A DNA stretch of 10,129 bases from XYA12-FULL-58-9 sp001798605 (GTDB lineage Bacteria; Myxococcota; XYA12-FULL-58-9). The notes beneath the pieces were generated by a model that was given only the letters and a program-made list of their open reading frames with translations, did no database searches and had not been told where the DNA came from. Every line of letters starts with the position of its first letter. Within the stretch, counting starts at the first letter, position 1. The stretch spans positions 1 through 10,129 of the forward strand of contig DAINMX010000234.1 in assembly GCA_036736205.1 (NCBI GenBank), written 5' to 3'. Shown piece after piece: positions 1-7,900 of this stretch. The translations under genes and the position numbers were made by a program.

Positions 1-1110
1 GCGGGTCATGGCGATGACGTCGTCATCAATGATGATGTCGTGGGTGGCCGCAAAACGCATGACAAGGGAGCCCATGATCTGGTTGGCAACCACCTTACCG
101 CCCATATTGAAACGAACGGTCTTGGCCACCCGCAGGGCTTCTGCAAGAATTTGAAAACCCGACTCCTCGTCGAGTCCTGCGCTCTCACGATGTTTGGCTG
201 AGAAATACCAGATGAAGAAATTGGCTAAGAAGGCATGATCGAAGCTCTGGTCGGCGAAGGGCAGGGATTCGGCCCACGCCACGACAACCTTGCTTGGAAG
301 GCGCGCCAATGCTTCCTCATGGCCCATGACCCGGGCCAGTCGTTGGCCGACGTATCGATCGCCAATGAGAATCTGCGATTGCATCTCGGTCGCGCTCAAA
401 CCATACCACCAATCGGCAGCGGTTGCCTTGGCACCAAATTCCGTCTCTAGGGTGCGAGCGAAGTTGCTGCCACCTTCGCCGATGCTGATCACGCGAGTAT
501 GTTGCAAGTTCTGCAAAAATGTCGCGTCGATTTTGAGAACCTGTTTGATCTTGGCGAAATCCCGGGGCGTAATGTGGATGCGACCCACGCCCTCCGAGGT
601 TCTCCTCGCCATGCGCTCGTCAAAAACGGACTGGGATACCCAACGGGGCAGACCCACCCCCGGCAGCGACACGGTGAAATCCTCGATTAGGCTGTCGATC
701 TGTCTTCTGAAAGTCTCTGAAACCGTCCCAGCGCTCGTTGTGACGACCTCACGAATGAGTTCTTTCATGCCGGGACGTGCCAATTCGAGGATCTCCAGCT
801 CAACGGTATCAAAGTTGCCGAGACCTCGCTTCATACGGCCCGGAAGACCCGTCTGCTCCCCACGTAGGCGCTCCAACTGAACATCCAAGCGATGCAAGAG
901 GGCAAAAAGCTCTGGGTTTATCTTCTCTACGTGAGCATAGGAGATGGGAGAGGCAGGGGACGGTTGCTCGTAGCGCATGGCAGGTGCATGGTCGACGGCA
1001 TCGTTGTAGGAGTCGACGATCCCCGGTCCACACGACCCATACTCGACAATGGAATGTGGCTCTTCGCAGCCACCCACCACTTGCCATCCTAGAGTTGGAA
1101 GAATCTCCAT
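1..1110 (-). CDS. Class I SAM-dependent methyltransferase with long N-terminal extension (C-terminus cut by window edge)
   Basis: The minus-strand frame is open from just below an in-frame stop at 1117-1119 to the left edge, giving 370 residues with no stop; the C-terminus is outside the window. The C-terminal half fits a Rossmann-type methyltransferase. Residues 207-218 (VISIGEGGSNFA) match motif I, the SAM-binding glycine loop. An acidic residue follows in GAKATAADWW. Residues 280-294 (AESLPFADQSFDHAF) match the 'ea.LPf.d.sFD' motif typical of Methyltransf_11-like enzymes, and LAEALRVAK matches the helix before the next strand. The first ~200 residues are mostly charged, predicted helical sequence that I do not recognise. 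The substrate is unknown. The start is unresolved: ATG at 1110 is the first possible start but has no clear Shine-Dalgarno, whereas GTG at 1080 has AGGA six bases upstream. It lies 41 bases after the amidohydrolase gene on the same strand and may be co-transcribed with it. The methyltransferase fold is fairly sure; the role is not known. Confidence 0.72.
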   Translation of the reverse strand, partial: MEILPTLGWQVVGGCEEPHSIVEYGSCGPGIVDSYNDAVDHAPAMRYEQPSPASPISYAHVEKINPELFALLHRLDVQLERLRGEQTGLPGRMKRGLGNFDTVELEILELARPGMKELIREVVTTSAGTVSETFRRQIDSLIEDFTVSLPGVGLPRWVSQSVFDERMARRTSEGVGRIHITPRDFAKIKQVLKIDATFLQNLQHTRVISIGEGGSNFARTLETEFGAKATAADWWYGLSATEMQSQILIGDRYVGQRLARVMGHEEALARLPSKVVVAWAESLPFADQSFDHAFLANFFIWYFSAKHRESAGLDEESGFQILAEALRVAKTVRFNMGGKVVANQIMGSLVMRFAATHDIIIDDDVIAMTR

Positions 1111-1151
1111 TATGCGTCAGTTATCGGCCCGACACGACGTAGGTTGCGTCA

Positions 1152-2447
1152 CTACTTCAACGGGCAAAGCTCAATCACCGCAGCAGCCATCGCCGTCACG
1201 CCCGTTTCATAGGTCAAGTCAAAATCGGGATGAAAGCCTGGGTGGTGTAACGACGGCAGAGGCGTCTTCTTCTTTTGCTGCCGGCCATAGGCGCTCGGCT
1301 CCACCGAGCCGAGCCAGAACAGACTGATCGGTACGCGTTCGGGGGTGCGCCCATAGTACGCGAAGTCTTCACCAGTGGTGACCGGCGGGGTCCTGACCAC
1401 CTTGTCTTGACCAAGGGTGTCGGCAAATGACGCCGCGACCCTTTGGGTCAATGTCTCGTCGTTGACCAGCGGGGCTGCCACCTCGCCATGACCGACGACC
1501 TTGGGTGTCTTGGATTCTGGCAAGCCCGCCGATCGGGCAATTCCGGCGCTGATTCGGCGAATACTCTCCAGGATTTGCGCGTGCACCCCGTCGGAATAGT
1601 AACGGACGGTAAGTTGCATGGTCACTTCGTCGGGAACGATGTTGTGGGTGGTGCCACCATGAATCGAGCCTATCGTCACCACTGCGGGTTCCGTGGGGTC
1701 TAGTTCGCGACTCACGATAGTTTGAAAGGCGAGCACCATGCGCGAAGCCAACACGATGGGATCGATAGTTCGGTGAGGCATGGCACCGTGGCCACCGACG
1801 CCAACGACCGTGATGTCGACGGATTCGACGCCCGCGAAGAAAGGCCCAGGCCCATAACCAATGCTGCCCGCGGGCAACTCGGCGCTGACATGATAGGCCA
1901 ATGCCGCATCAGGGGTACCGAACCGTTTGAACAGGCCATCCTTGAGCATGGCTTCGGCACCCGGCCCAGTCTCCTCGGCTGGCTGCCCAACCATCATCAA
2001 GGTACCGCGCCAGAGATCTTTGTGCCGAACGAGCGCTGTGGCCACGCCCAACCAGACCGCCATGTGCATGTCGTGTCCGCAGGCGTGCATCACACCCGTG
2101 CGCGCGTTTCCTTCGCCAACGACGACCGTGCTGGCAAAAGGGAGACCGGTCTTCTCCACCAGCGGCAGAGCATCCATGTCGGTGCGCAGCATGACGGTGG
2201 GGCCCGCACCGTTGTGCAGCAACCCGACGACACCGTGGCCTCCAATGCCACGGGTGACCACAAACCCCAAGGTCTCGAGCTCGTAGGCGAGTCGGCGTGA
2301 GGTCTCGACCTCGTGAAATGCAAGCTCCGGATGTTGGTGAAGCTTGCGATAGAGAGCACGGTGCTGCTCGAGATGGGCGTGCACAGTTTCGCTCAAGGGC
2401 CCATTGGGGGCGGCCAATATTGAGATGAACAACAACGAATTAAGCAT
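1152..2447 (-). CDS. M20D-family metallo-amidohydrolase/peptidase (N-acyl amino acid or hippurate hydrolase type), probably exported
   Basis: This 431-residue protein belongs to the M20D amidohydrolases, which hydrolyse N-acyl or amide bonds of amino acid conjugates using two metal ions. Visible landmarks are RTDMDALP (88-95), HACGHDMHMA (121-130, with metal-ligand Cys123 and His125), GQPAEE (154-159, with the catalytic/ligand Glu pair), AYHV (184-187, ligand His186), GHGAMPH (219-225, dimerisation/lid domain region), TTGEDF (357-362) and HHPGFHPDFD (401-410, C-terminal ligand His). The order and length are normal for the family. I chose ATG at 2447 because AAAGGA sits six bases upstream; a TTG at 2519 would add 24 residues of non-family sequence. 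From this start the N-terminus (LLFISILAAP) looks like a short signal peptide, suggesting export to the periplasm, although the basic n-region is missing. The exact substrate cannot be read from sequence. The methyltransferase gene follows 41 bases downstream. Confidence 0.93.
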   Translation of the reverse strand: MLNSLLFISILAAPNGPLSETVHAHLEQHRALYRKLHQHPELAFHEVETSRRLAYELETLGFVVTRGIGGHGVVGLLHNGAGPTVMLRTDMDALPLVEKTGLPFASTVVVGEGNARTGVMHACGHDMHMAVWLGVATALVRHKDLWRGTLMMVGQPAEETGPGAEAMLKDGLFKRFGTPDAALAYHVSAELPAGSIGYGPGPFFAGVESVDITVVGVGGHGAMPHRTIDPIVLASRMVLAFQTIVSRELDPTEPAVVTIGSIHGGTTHNIVPDEVTMQLTVRYYSDGVHAQILESIRRISAGIARSAGLPESKTPKVVGHGEVAAPLVNDETLTQRVAASFADTLGQDKVVRTPPVTTGEDFAYYGRTPERVPISLFWLGSVEPSAYGRQQKKKTPLPSLHHPGFHPDFDLTYETGVTAMAAAVIELCPLK

Positions 2448-2453
2448 GGGGCA

Positions 2454-2459
2454 TCCTTT
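2454..2459 (-). promoter_or_regulatory. Ribosome binding site that sets the amidohydrolase start
   Basis: On the minus strand AAAGGA lies six bases before the ATG at 2447. This is the best Shine-Dalgarno near the gene and is the reason for preferring this ATG over the upstream in-frame TTG at 2519. Confidence 0.7.
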
Positions 2460-2703
2460 CGGCGAGCGACCGACACTACCACGGTTGCTGTTGGGGCCGA
2501 AGTGAGCGTGCTGTATCAACTCACGTCCACATCGTTGTCCCTATGACATGGGTGCCGAAATGAGCACATCGCCGGACAGCGAATTCTGCGGGTAGCGCTG
2601 CCAAAGCTTTCCGTGATTTCGTGCCTTCGTGAGTTCACTTCTCCGCAACATCTACTCCCGTTCTCCGATACTGCCGCAGGGGATGCTCACAACAAAACCG
2701 CAC
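2460..2703. promoter_or_regulatory. Divergent intergenic spacer, presumed to hold promoters for both directions
   Basis: This non-coding stretch lies between the leftward amidohydrolase and the rightward small-gene pair, so promoters for both should be here. I see only partial sigma70-like pieces: GATACT at 2667-2672 rightward and TTGATA at 2514-2519 leftward. Neither has a well-spaced partner element. No operator-like palindrome, riboswitch or small gene is evident. The call rests on gene geometry rather than on recognised motifs. Confidence 0.35.
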
Positions 2704-2707
2704 GGAG
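2704..2707 (+). promoter_or_regulatory. Ribosome binding site of the 116-residue protein gene
   Basis: GGAG (within GGAGAAG) lies six bases before the ATG at 2714. This supports that start and the reality of this short gene. Confidence 0.7.
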
Positions 2708-2713
2708 AAGCTC

Positions 2714-3064
2714 ATGAATATCGGTATCGTAAATCCCAGCAACATGGTTGGTTATGACAAAGCCATTGAGTCCGGTCTGGTCGACAAGTCCTACCAAAAG
2801 AAAATGGACAAGATGCAGGCCAAGGCCAAAGAGGAAGGCAACGTCGGGTGGAGTGCTGACCTCGAGTTTAACAAACAGGCGCCCATCGCTGCCATCAAGG
2901 GCATCGGCTCCAAGTACGCCGCTGCGCTCGGTGAGATGAACATTTTGAACTTCGCCACAACCCGTGGTGGTTTGGGCTTCGAGCTCCTCGCAGGCCAAAT
3001 CGGCAAGGAGGGTGTCACGAACCTACGCAATCTGCAGCAGGCGTTGAAGGCGTGCATGGCTTAG
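2714..3064 (+). CDS. Small protein of unknown function with a helix-hairpin-helix-like segment
   Basis: The gene encodes 116 residues, starting at an ATG with a good Shine-Dalgarno (GGAG, six-base spacing). Codon use is strongly biased toward C/G-ending codons, with AAG, GGC and ATC common, which supports a real and perhaps well-expressed gene. I do not recognise the family as a whole. The N-terminal 45 residues are polar and lysine-rich (SYQKKMDKMQAKAKEEG, probably helical). Residues ~57-80 contain IAAIKGIGSKYAAALGEMNI, which resembles a helix-hairpin-helix motif (hydrophobic-x-GIG-x-x-x-A-x-x-L) of the kind seen in DUF4332-like and other DNA-associated or structural proteins. A second helical stretch (VTNLRNLQQALKA) ends the protein. 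There is no signal peptide or membrane segment, so it is probably cytoplasmic. It precedes the DcrB-like gene by 29 bases, so the two are probably co-transcribed. Nucleic acid binding is only a possibility; a protein-interaction role is equally open. Confidence 0.8.
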   Translation: MNIGIVNPSNMVGYDKAIESGLVDKSYQKKMDKMQAKAKEEGNVGWSADLEFNKQAPIAAIKGIGSKYAAALGEMNILNFATTRGGLGFELLAGQIGKEGVTNLRNLQQALKACMA

Positions 3065-3093
3065 GGTCCGTTGGGAAGTTGGTGAGAGCAAAA

Positions 3094-3555
3094 ATGCCCC
3101 AACCCCGTTTTGGCGCCGGTTGCCTCAGTGTGCCAGACACCTGGGGCATGGCTGCCACTTTGGAGTACACAGAGCCGCGCCGAGTGGGTTTGGCTGTACC
3201 CTTGGCGGGAAAGTCTGACACCCGGTTGCCGGGTGCCAACATTATGATTGTGCGAGAGCCAGCTCTGCATCAAACCGCCCGTGGGGAGCTCGACAATTTT
3301 GTTTCTGGTTACGCCTCATCGACTCAGGCTTTCTCAAGACTTGGAGACGGTGATGCCACCTTCGTCGACGGCAGCGTTGGGGTTTTCGCCAGCTTTGCGT
3401 TTTCCATCGGCAATTATCGGGCCGCTCAGTGCCACCTGTTTCGCGTGGACGACGGCATAGCCACACACATCACGGTGTCGGTGGACGAGAACAGCAAGAA
3501 ACGTCTGGAAAAAGAGCTCTTGGATGTGGCTCTTGGTTTTCAGGTGGCCTGCTGA
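3094..3555 (+). CDS. DcrB/DUF1795-like protein
   Basis: The gene encodes 153 residues from ATG 3094, which has GGTGAG seven bases upstream. An in-frame ATG at 3052 would overlap the previous gene by 13 bases and lacks a comparable site. The pattern resembles the DcrB/DUF1795 fold: an N-terminal strand ending in a 'lPxxW' element (LSVPDTWG), a strand with NIMIVREPA, a helix LDNFVSGYASSTQAF, then a run of beta strands (GVFASFAFSIGNYRAAQC, HLFRVDDGIATHITVSV), and a final helix KKRLEKELLDVALGF. In the known family, members act as periplasmic lipoproteins or as type VI secretion effector chaperones (Eag). No signal peptide or lipobox is visible here, so a cytoplasmic chaperone-like or unknown role fits better. 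No secretion genes lie in the window to support either role. It probably forms an operon with the upstream 116-residue gene. The family call is by pattern and moderately sure. Confidence 0.72.
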   Translation: MPQPRFGAGCLSVPDTWGMAATLEYTEPRRVGLAVPLAGKSDTRLPGANIMIVREPALHQTARGELDNFVSGYASSTQAFSRLGDGDATFVDGSVGVFASFAFSIGNYRAAQCHLFRVDDGIATHITVSVDENSKKRLEKELLDVALGFQVAC

Positions 3556-3596
3556 TATCCGTAGGGCCAAACAAATTTTCGCATCCCACGGTGACG

Positions 3597-4850
3597 CTAA
3601 CGCAACGGTCTTCGGCGGCGGCCTGAGCCCTCTTGTTGCAGCTCTATCTTGTGGCCCAGGGCGTGCTCAATCCTCCTGACGATGTCGCCGTCGTCGGATG
3701 TAACGAAGGTGATCGCCGCACCTTTCTTCTTTGCCCGCGCGGTCCGACCCACCCGATGAATATAGTCGTCGGGATCGCGGGGAATGTCGTAGTTGATGAC
3801 ATGTGAGACGTTGGCGATATCGAGCCCCCGTGAGGCCACGTCGGTGGCAACCAAGAAATCGATTTCCCCGCGCCGGAACTTCTCCAACGCGACAACGCGC
3901 TCCTCCTGGGTGCGATCGCCATGGATCGCATCGCAAGAAAAACCCGCCTTATAAAGCGTGCGGTCGAGTTGTTGAACACCGCGTTTGGTGGCCACGAAAA
4001 TCAGCGCCGATTCGACCGCTCTGTCGTCCAAGATATCCATGATGAGATCGATCTTGTTTCTCTGGCTGACGGCAAAAAAACGTTGTTCGACTGCATCTAC
4101 CGGTACCTGTCGACCAATTTGGACACTGATCGGATCTCGAAGATACTCCTTCGACACACGCAGAACATCGCGACCGATGGTGGCGGAAAAGAGGAGGGTC
4201 TGACGCTTTTTCGGCAACTGGCTGAGAATGCGCCGCAGGTCCGGCAGGAACCCCATGTCGAACATGCGATCGGCCTCATCGAGCACCACATAGGAGATCG
4301 AGCTCAAGTCGAAAGTTCCGAAACGCATATGGTCCAACAACCGGCCGGGGGGGGCGATCACAACATCGGTCTTGGCTACGAGCGCCTCTTCCTGCGGATA
4401 AAACGGCATCCCCCCGACCACGCAGACGGAGCTCATGCCGCTGTGGTAACCCAAGCCAACGAAGGTTTCGTCAATTTGTATTGCCAGCTCCCGGGTCGGT
4501 GTCAGCACCAAGGCGCGTGTCTTGGTCCTCTCCTTGTCGATCAGGCGCTGGAGCAGGGGGATCAGAAAGGCAGCCGTTTTGCCCGTTCCGGTTTGGGATG
4601 CGGCAATGATGTCGTTTCCGGCGATTGCCAACGGAATAACCTCGGCTTGAACCGGTGTCATTGTTTCATAACGCATGTCAAGGACACCCTCGCGTACGCG
4701 AGGATCTAACTGCAATGCATCGAAACTACCGGTCGCCGGGTCTGGATTTTTAGAAATCTTTTTTTCCTTTTCTCTTCGTAGAAATCCTTCAACCATCAGA
4801 AGGCTTTGGGCGTTTGCCCCGGATTGGTGGACAGGGGATGATGCCGCCAA
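3597..4850 (-). CDS. DEAD-box ATP-dependent RNA helicase, RhlE type
   Basis: This cytoplasmic enzyme unwinds RNA duplexes using ATP, typically in ribosome assembly or RNA decay. From the TTG start it has 417 residues with the DEAD-box motifs in order: Q motif (F43 and TPVQ 65-68), motif I ASQTGTGKT (84-92), Ia PTREL (118-122), Ib APPGRL (166-171), II DEAD (191-194), III SAT (222-224), IV LIFVATK (283-289), V ATDVASRGLDI (335-345) and VI HRVGRTARA (365-373). A short Arg-rich tail (RRRRPLR) ends the protein. Motif Ib is odd: the usual TPGR is PPGR. The start is uncertain. TTG at 4850 has AGAGG five bases upstream, whereas ATG at 4796 (399 residues) has no clear ribosome site; both give a basic N-terminal extension before the conserved core. 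It lies 101 bases downstream of the giant gene on the same strand and ends 41 bases from the convergent DcrB-like gene. Confidence 0.95.
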   Translation of the reverse strand: MAASSPVHQSGANAQSLLMVEGFLRREKEKKISKNPDPATGSFDALQLDPRVREGVLDMRYETMTPVQAEVIPLAIAGNDIIAASQTGTGKTAAFLIPLLQRLIDKERTKTRALVLTPTRELAIQIDETFVGLGYHSGMSSVCVVGGMPFYPQEEALVAKTDVVIAPPGRLLDHMRFGTFDLSSISYVVLDEADRMFDMGFLPDLRRILSQLPKKRQTLLFSATIGRDVLRVSKEYLRDPISVQIGRQVPVDAVEQRFFAVSQRNKIDLIMDILDDRAVESALIFVATKRGVQQLDRTLYKAGFSCDAIHGDRTQEERVVALEKFRRGEIDFLVATDVASRGLDIANVSHVINYDIPRDPDDYIHRVGRTARAKKKGAAITFVTSDDGDIVRRIEHALGHKIELQQEGSGRRRRPLR

Positions 4851-4951
4851 CCGCGCCTCTCGGCTCCGTGCTCATACTCCAGTGGGAAGACATAGCCAAT
4901 CGAAGAATGGCGTCGTCGAGAGCCTTGTGGGTCCTAGAGCGACCCGTCGTC

Positions 4952-7900
4952 TCATCTATGGACCGTTGGATCTGGTTCTTTGACGTCGACGTCGACGTCG
5001 ACGTCTGTGCCATCCGGCGCACCTTTGACCACACCCTCCAAGGCGAAACCATCGACGAGCTCTTTTTGCCGAAGATCGGTGGTGTTGGGTGCCAATACGA
5101 ATGATGACAGCACCAGGGTCGTGGGCGACAGCTTGAGCTCTCCTAGGAGATTCTCGAGCTTTTCTCGGGTGGCGATCTGCTCTGGACCGTGCTCCTTGCT
5201 CTTCTTCTCCTGGCGTTCGCGCATATCAAAGAGGATCTCTTCCAACAACGATTCGGCACCGATAAATCCGTCGACGAGCAAGCTGAGGTCGGCGTTGACC
5301 TTCTGCCGTTTCTTCTCGACGCGCTCGAGCGCTTCTCTTTGGGACGCGCCCCCAACGTTGTCGAAAAGACGGGCGTAGTCCTGATGCACAGACTGCAGAC
5401 GCCGCTGCCACCGTTCAATCTCCTTGGTGGCATCTTTGACAAGGCGGCGCATGCCCGGGTCATCGCCGAGCTCTGCCTTCTCAAAGGAAGTCGCCAACAG
5501 TCCGAGCTCGGTGTTCAGGGCACCCATGCCATCCTGAGTCGTCTTGATTCGGCTTGTCAGGGCTTTCTTGCTCTCCGTGATAGGCCCTTCTATTCTGTGC
5601 GCACCCTTCGCCTTGGCGACAGCCTTCCATTGACTGTTCTGCGAATTCGACAGCTCGAGCCCACGATAGATGCGTGCTCCTTGCTCCAATAGACCTTGGT
5701 TTTGCGCCAGGTAGCGATTGAACTCGCGGTTGAAGAGCTGACGCTCCTGTTCGCATCTCACTTCATTGGCGATACGGCCTCGAATGTCGGCATCGAGATC
5801 ATCGAAGTCCGGGGTGGTGACACTCACGACCCGCACCAGGGTGAACTTCTTCTCGCTGCCGATCTGGGCACCGGACAGGTCGAATATCGGTTCGTCGTAC
5901 TCGTCGACCTCCCACTTGCCGGCTGTTGCGCCTGCGGCCTGCAGTTTGGCAAGAGCCGCCTGACGCTTGTCCGCCGTGTCAAATTCCAGTTCTTCGGTTT
6001 CCGCCGATGCGAATTCCTGTTGGTGTGCCTTGAAATACCGTCGCAACTCGCCGGTGGTCGGCTCGTTGATTCGTTCCCCGCGACCACTGAGGTATTCTCG
6101 AATGAGAAAGTCCATCGGATCGTCACCGGGACCGATCTCTGTCGGGTCGACGCTGCAACCGTCACGCGCCAACATATCATCGAGCGCCTGAGCCAACACC
6201 AACGGGTGGATGTTGCTCAATGACTTGGGATCGTTGGTATCGATCTCAGTGATCTTCACTTCTCCATCTACAACCATGTATCGGAAGTCGGGATTCAGTG
6301 CGGGCAGGAGCGATGCGTAAGGGATTGGGACGCCCGCCACCAACCGCACACCCACCTCGATCTTGTCGTCGTAGGCAACAGCGCCCCCCATGCCGAGACG
6401 GAGCTTCCATTTCCCGTAGCCCACCATCAAACTGGCAAGGAGTTTGGTATCAACGGCAACTCCGGCGTGGAACTTGCTGTTCTTGAAAAACTCGAGTTGG
6501 GCACGAAGAAACGGCCCACCCATCATCATGTCGAGCATCCGCGCCTGGGCAAAGCCGGAAACCTCCTGGTTGCCAAAACGATGACGACCGTACACCGTCA
6601 CGCCGCCGTTGACACTTCGCCCGAGCAGCATGTGCACACGAGCGTAGGCGTAGGTGTCATCGCTCGGCTCACCGAGAAGGTTGACGGTGACCGATCCGCC
6701 CAGGTGAATACCCGGGAGGGCATTGGGCGAGCCATCGGCCAACCCGGCACCGGCAGAGGTGGAAACCACCACGTCTTTCTTCGCAACGTTGTGCTGCACC
6801 CCTACGAACCCACCTGTCGTGGTGTTGATGCTGGCGGTGAGCCGTGGGCCCTTACCCGTTTGCACCGCGACCATGGCACCCAAACCGAGCTCACCATTGG
6901 TAACGCTGGCGTTCGGGCCCACCAAAAGTCGGCTCGGCTGTGGCTGTTCGAGGATTGTACTGTGGAGATCAGTTGAGGCCTTGGCGAGACGTTTCGGGTC
7001 ACCAAAGCGTGCTGCCCATTTGCCAATATTGAGGGTCAACACCCGGGTCTCGACATCGACCTTGTTGGACTTCTTGGACTTCTCGGACTTCGTCGATTCC
7101 TCGGCGTCACCCATCGCCACCTGGACGCCGAGTTTCACATCGTGGACGTCGTCGCGGTCGCCAAACTGGATCTCGGAGATGGCGCGAGCCCGCAGTTGAT
7201 CGGTGTGCTCGACGAGGAAGGACAGCACACCGACAGTCCCGGCCAACAACTCGGGATCCTTGGCGGCAACGGCCGCGTACACATCGGCGGGTATAGCCGT
7301 GCCCGAGCCTTCCAGCTCCTCGCACAACCAATAGGCCCGCGCCGCATTCGCCGATGGCCGCGTGTCCGCATGGGCCAAGGAGACAATGACCAGCTCGCCC
7401 TCTACGGCTCTAATCTCGAGGCTTCCGCCGGGCACGTAGCCCTCAATGGCATCGAGCTTGGCGTCGAGCATCTGTCGACCGGCATCCGAGACGAGTAGCT
7501 CTGGTGGAACAGCAATGCCAACTCGAACGCGGTAATTCTTGCCGATCTCTGCAACCCGGTCCAACACGTGACGGGTGTACGACGCGGGTGGGTTGCCGTC
7601 GACCACCGTGGGGTCGATGCCCCGCTCAACGTTGTGACGCTGCTGCGGCCACAATGCCAACCGCGCAGCCTCTCGTCTGATGTCCTCGTGTGCTTCAGTC
7701 AAATCGAGGACCCGCATGGCGTTGCCAGCACCGAGTGCCGTAGCGACCAGTGCCGTACTCCCCGGTTTCGCCTTTTCCAACCCCGCAAACAGCGAACGAA
7801 TCAGGGCGGGATCATTGTCCAACCACTGAGCCACGAGCCCCTGCAACAGCACGCCGTTGGACTCACCGTAAGCCACGGCCAATGCGTCCTTGACCGCGAG

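Noticed and set aside
290..880. Plus-strand open frame of 196 codons
   Set aside because: It lies antisense to the methyltransferase, is rich in Ser/Arg/Pro as expected of a shadow frame, and has no family motifs, whereas the opposite strand carries clear methyltransferase motifs.
1066..1110. Lipobox-like VVGGC near the N-terminus of the methyltransferase
   Set aside because: There is no basic n-region or continuous hydrophobic segment, and a SAM-dependent enzyme should be cytoplasmic.
2448..2519. Extended amidohydrolase start at TTG 2519
   Set aside because: The added residues do not resemble the family, and the ATG at 2447 has a much better ribosome binding site followed by a signal-peptide-like sequence.
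2667..2672. GATACT as a -10 element upstream of the 116-residue gene
   Set aside because: There is no acceptable -35 element at 16-18 bases upstream, so it is not reported as a promoter on its own.
3219..3235. Perfect inverted repeat CACCCGG-TTG-CCGGGTG, terminator-like
   Set aside because: It lies well inside the DcrB-like coding region, has no following T-run, and the gene continues for over 300 bases.
3921..4709. Plus-strand open frame of 262 codons
   Set aside because: It is the antisense shadow of the DEAD-box helicase, whose conserved motifs fix the coding strand.
4929..4945. Inverted repeat GGGTC...GACCC just after the giant gene stop
   Set aside because: The stem is only five base pairs with a seven-base loop and no T-run, which is too weak to call a terminator.
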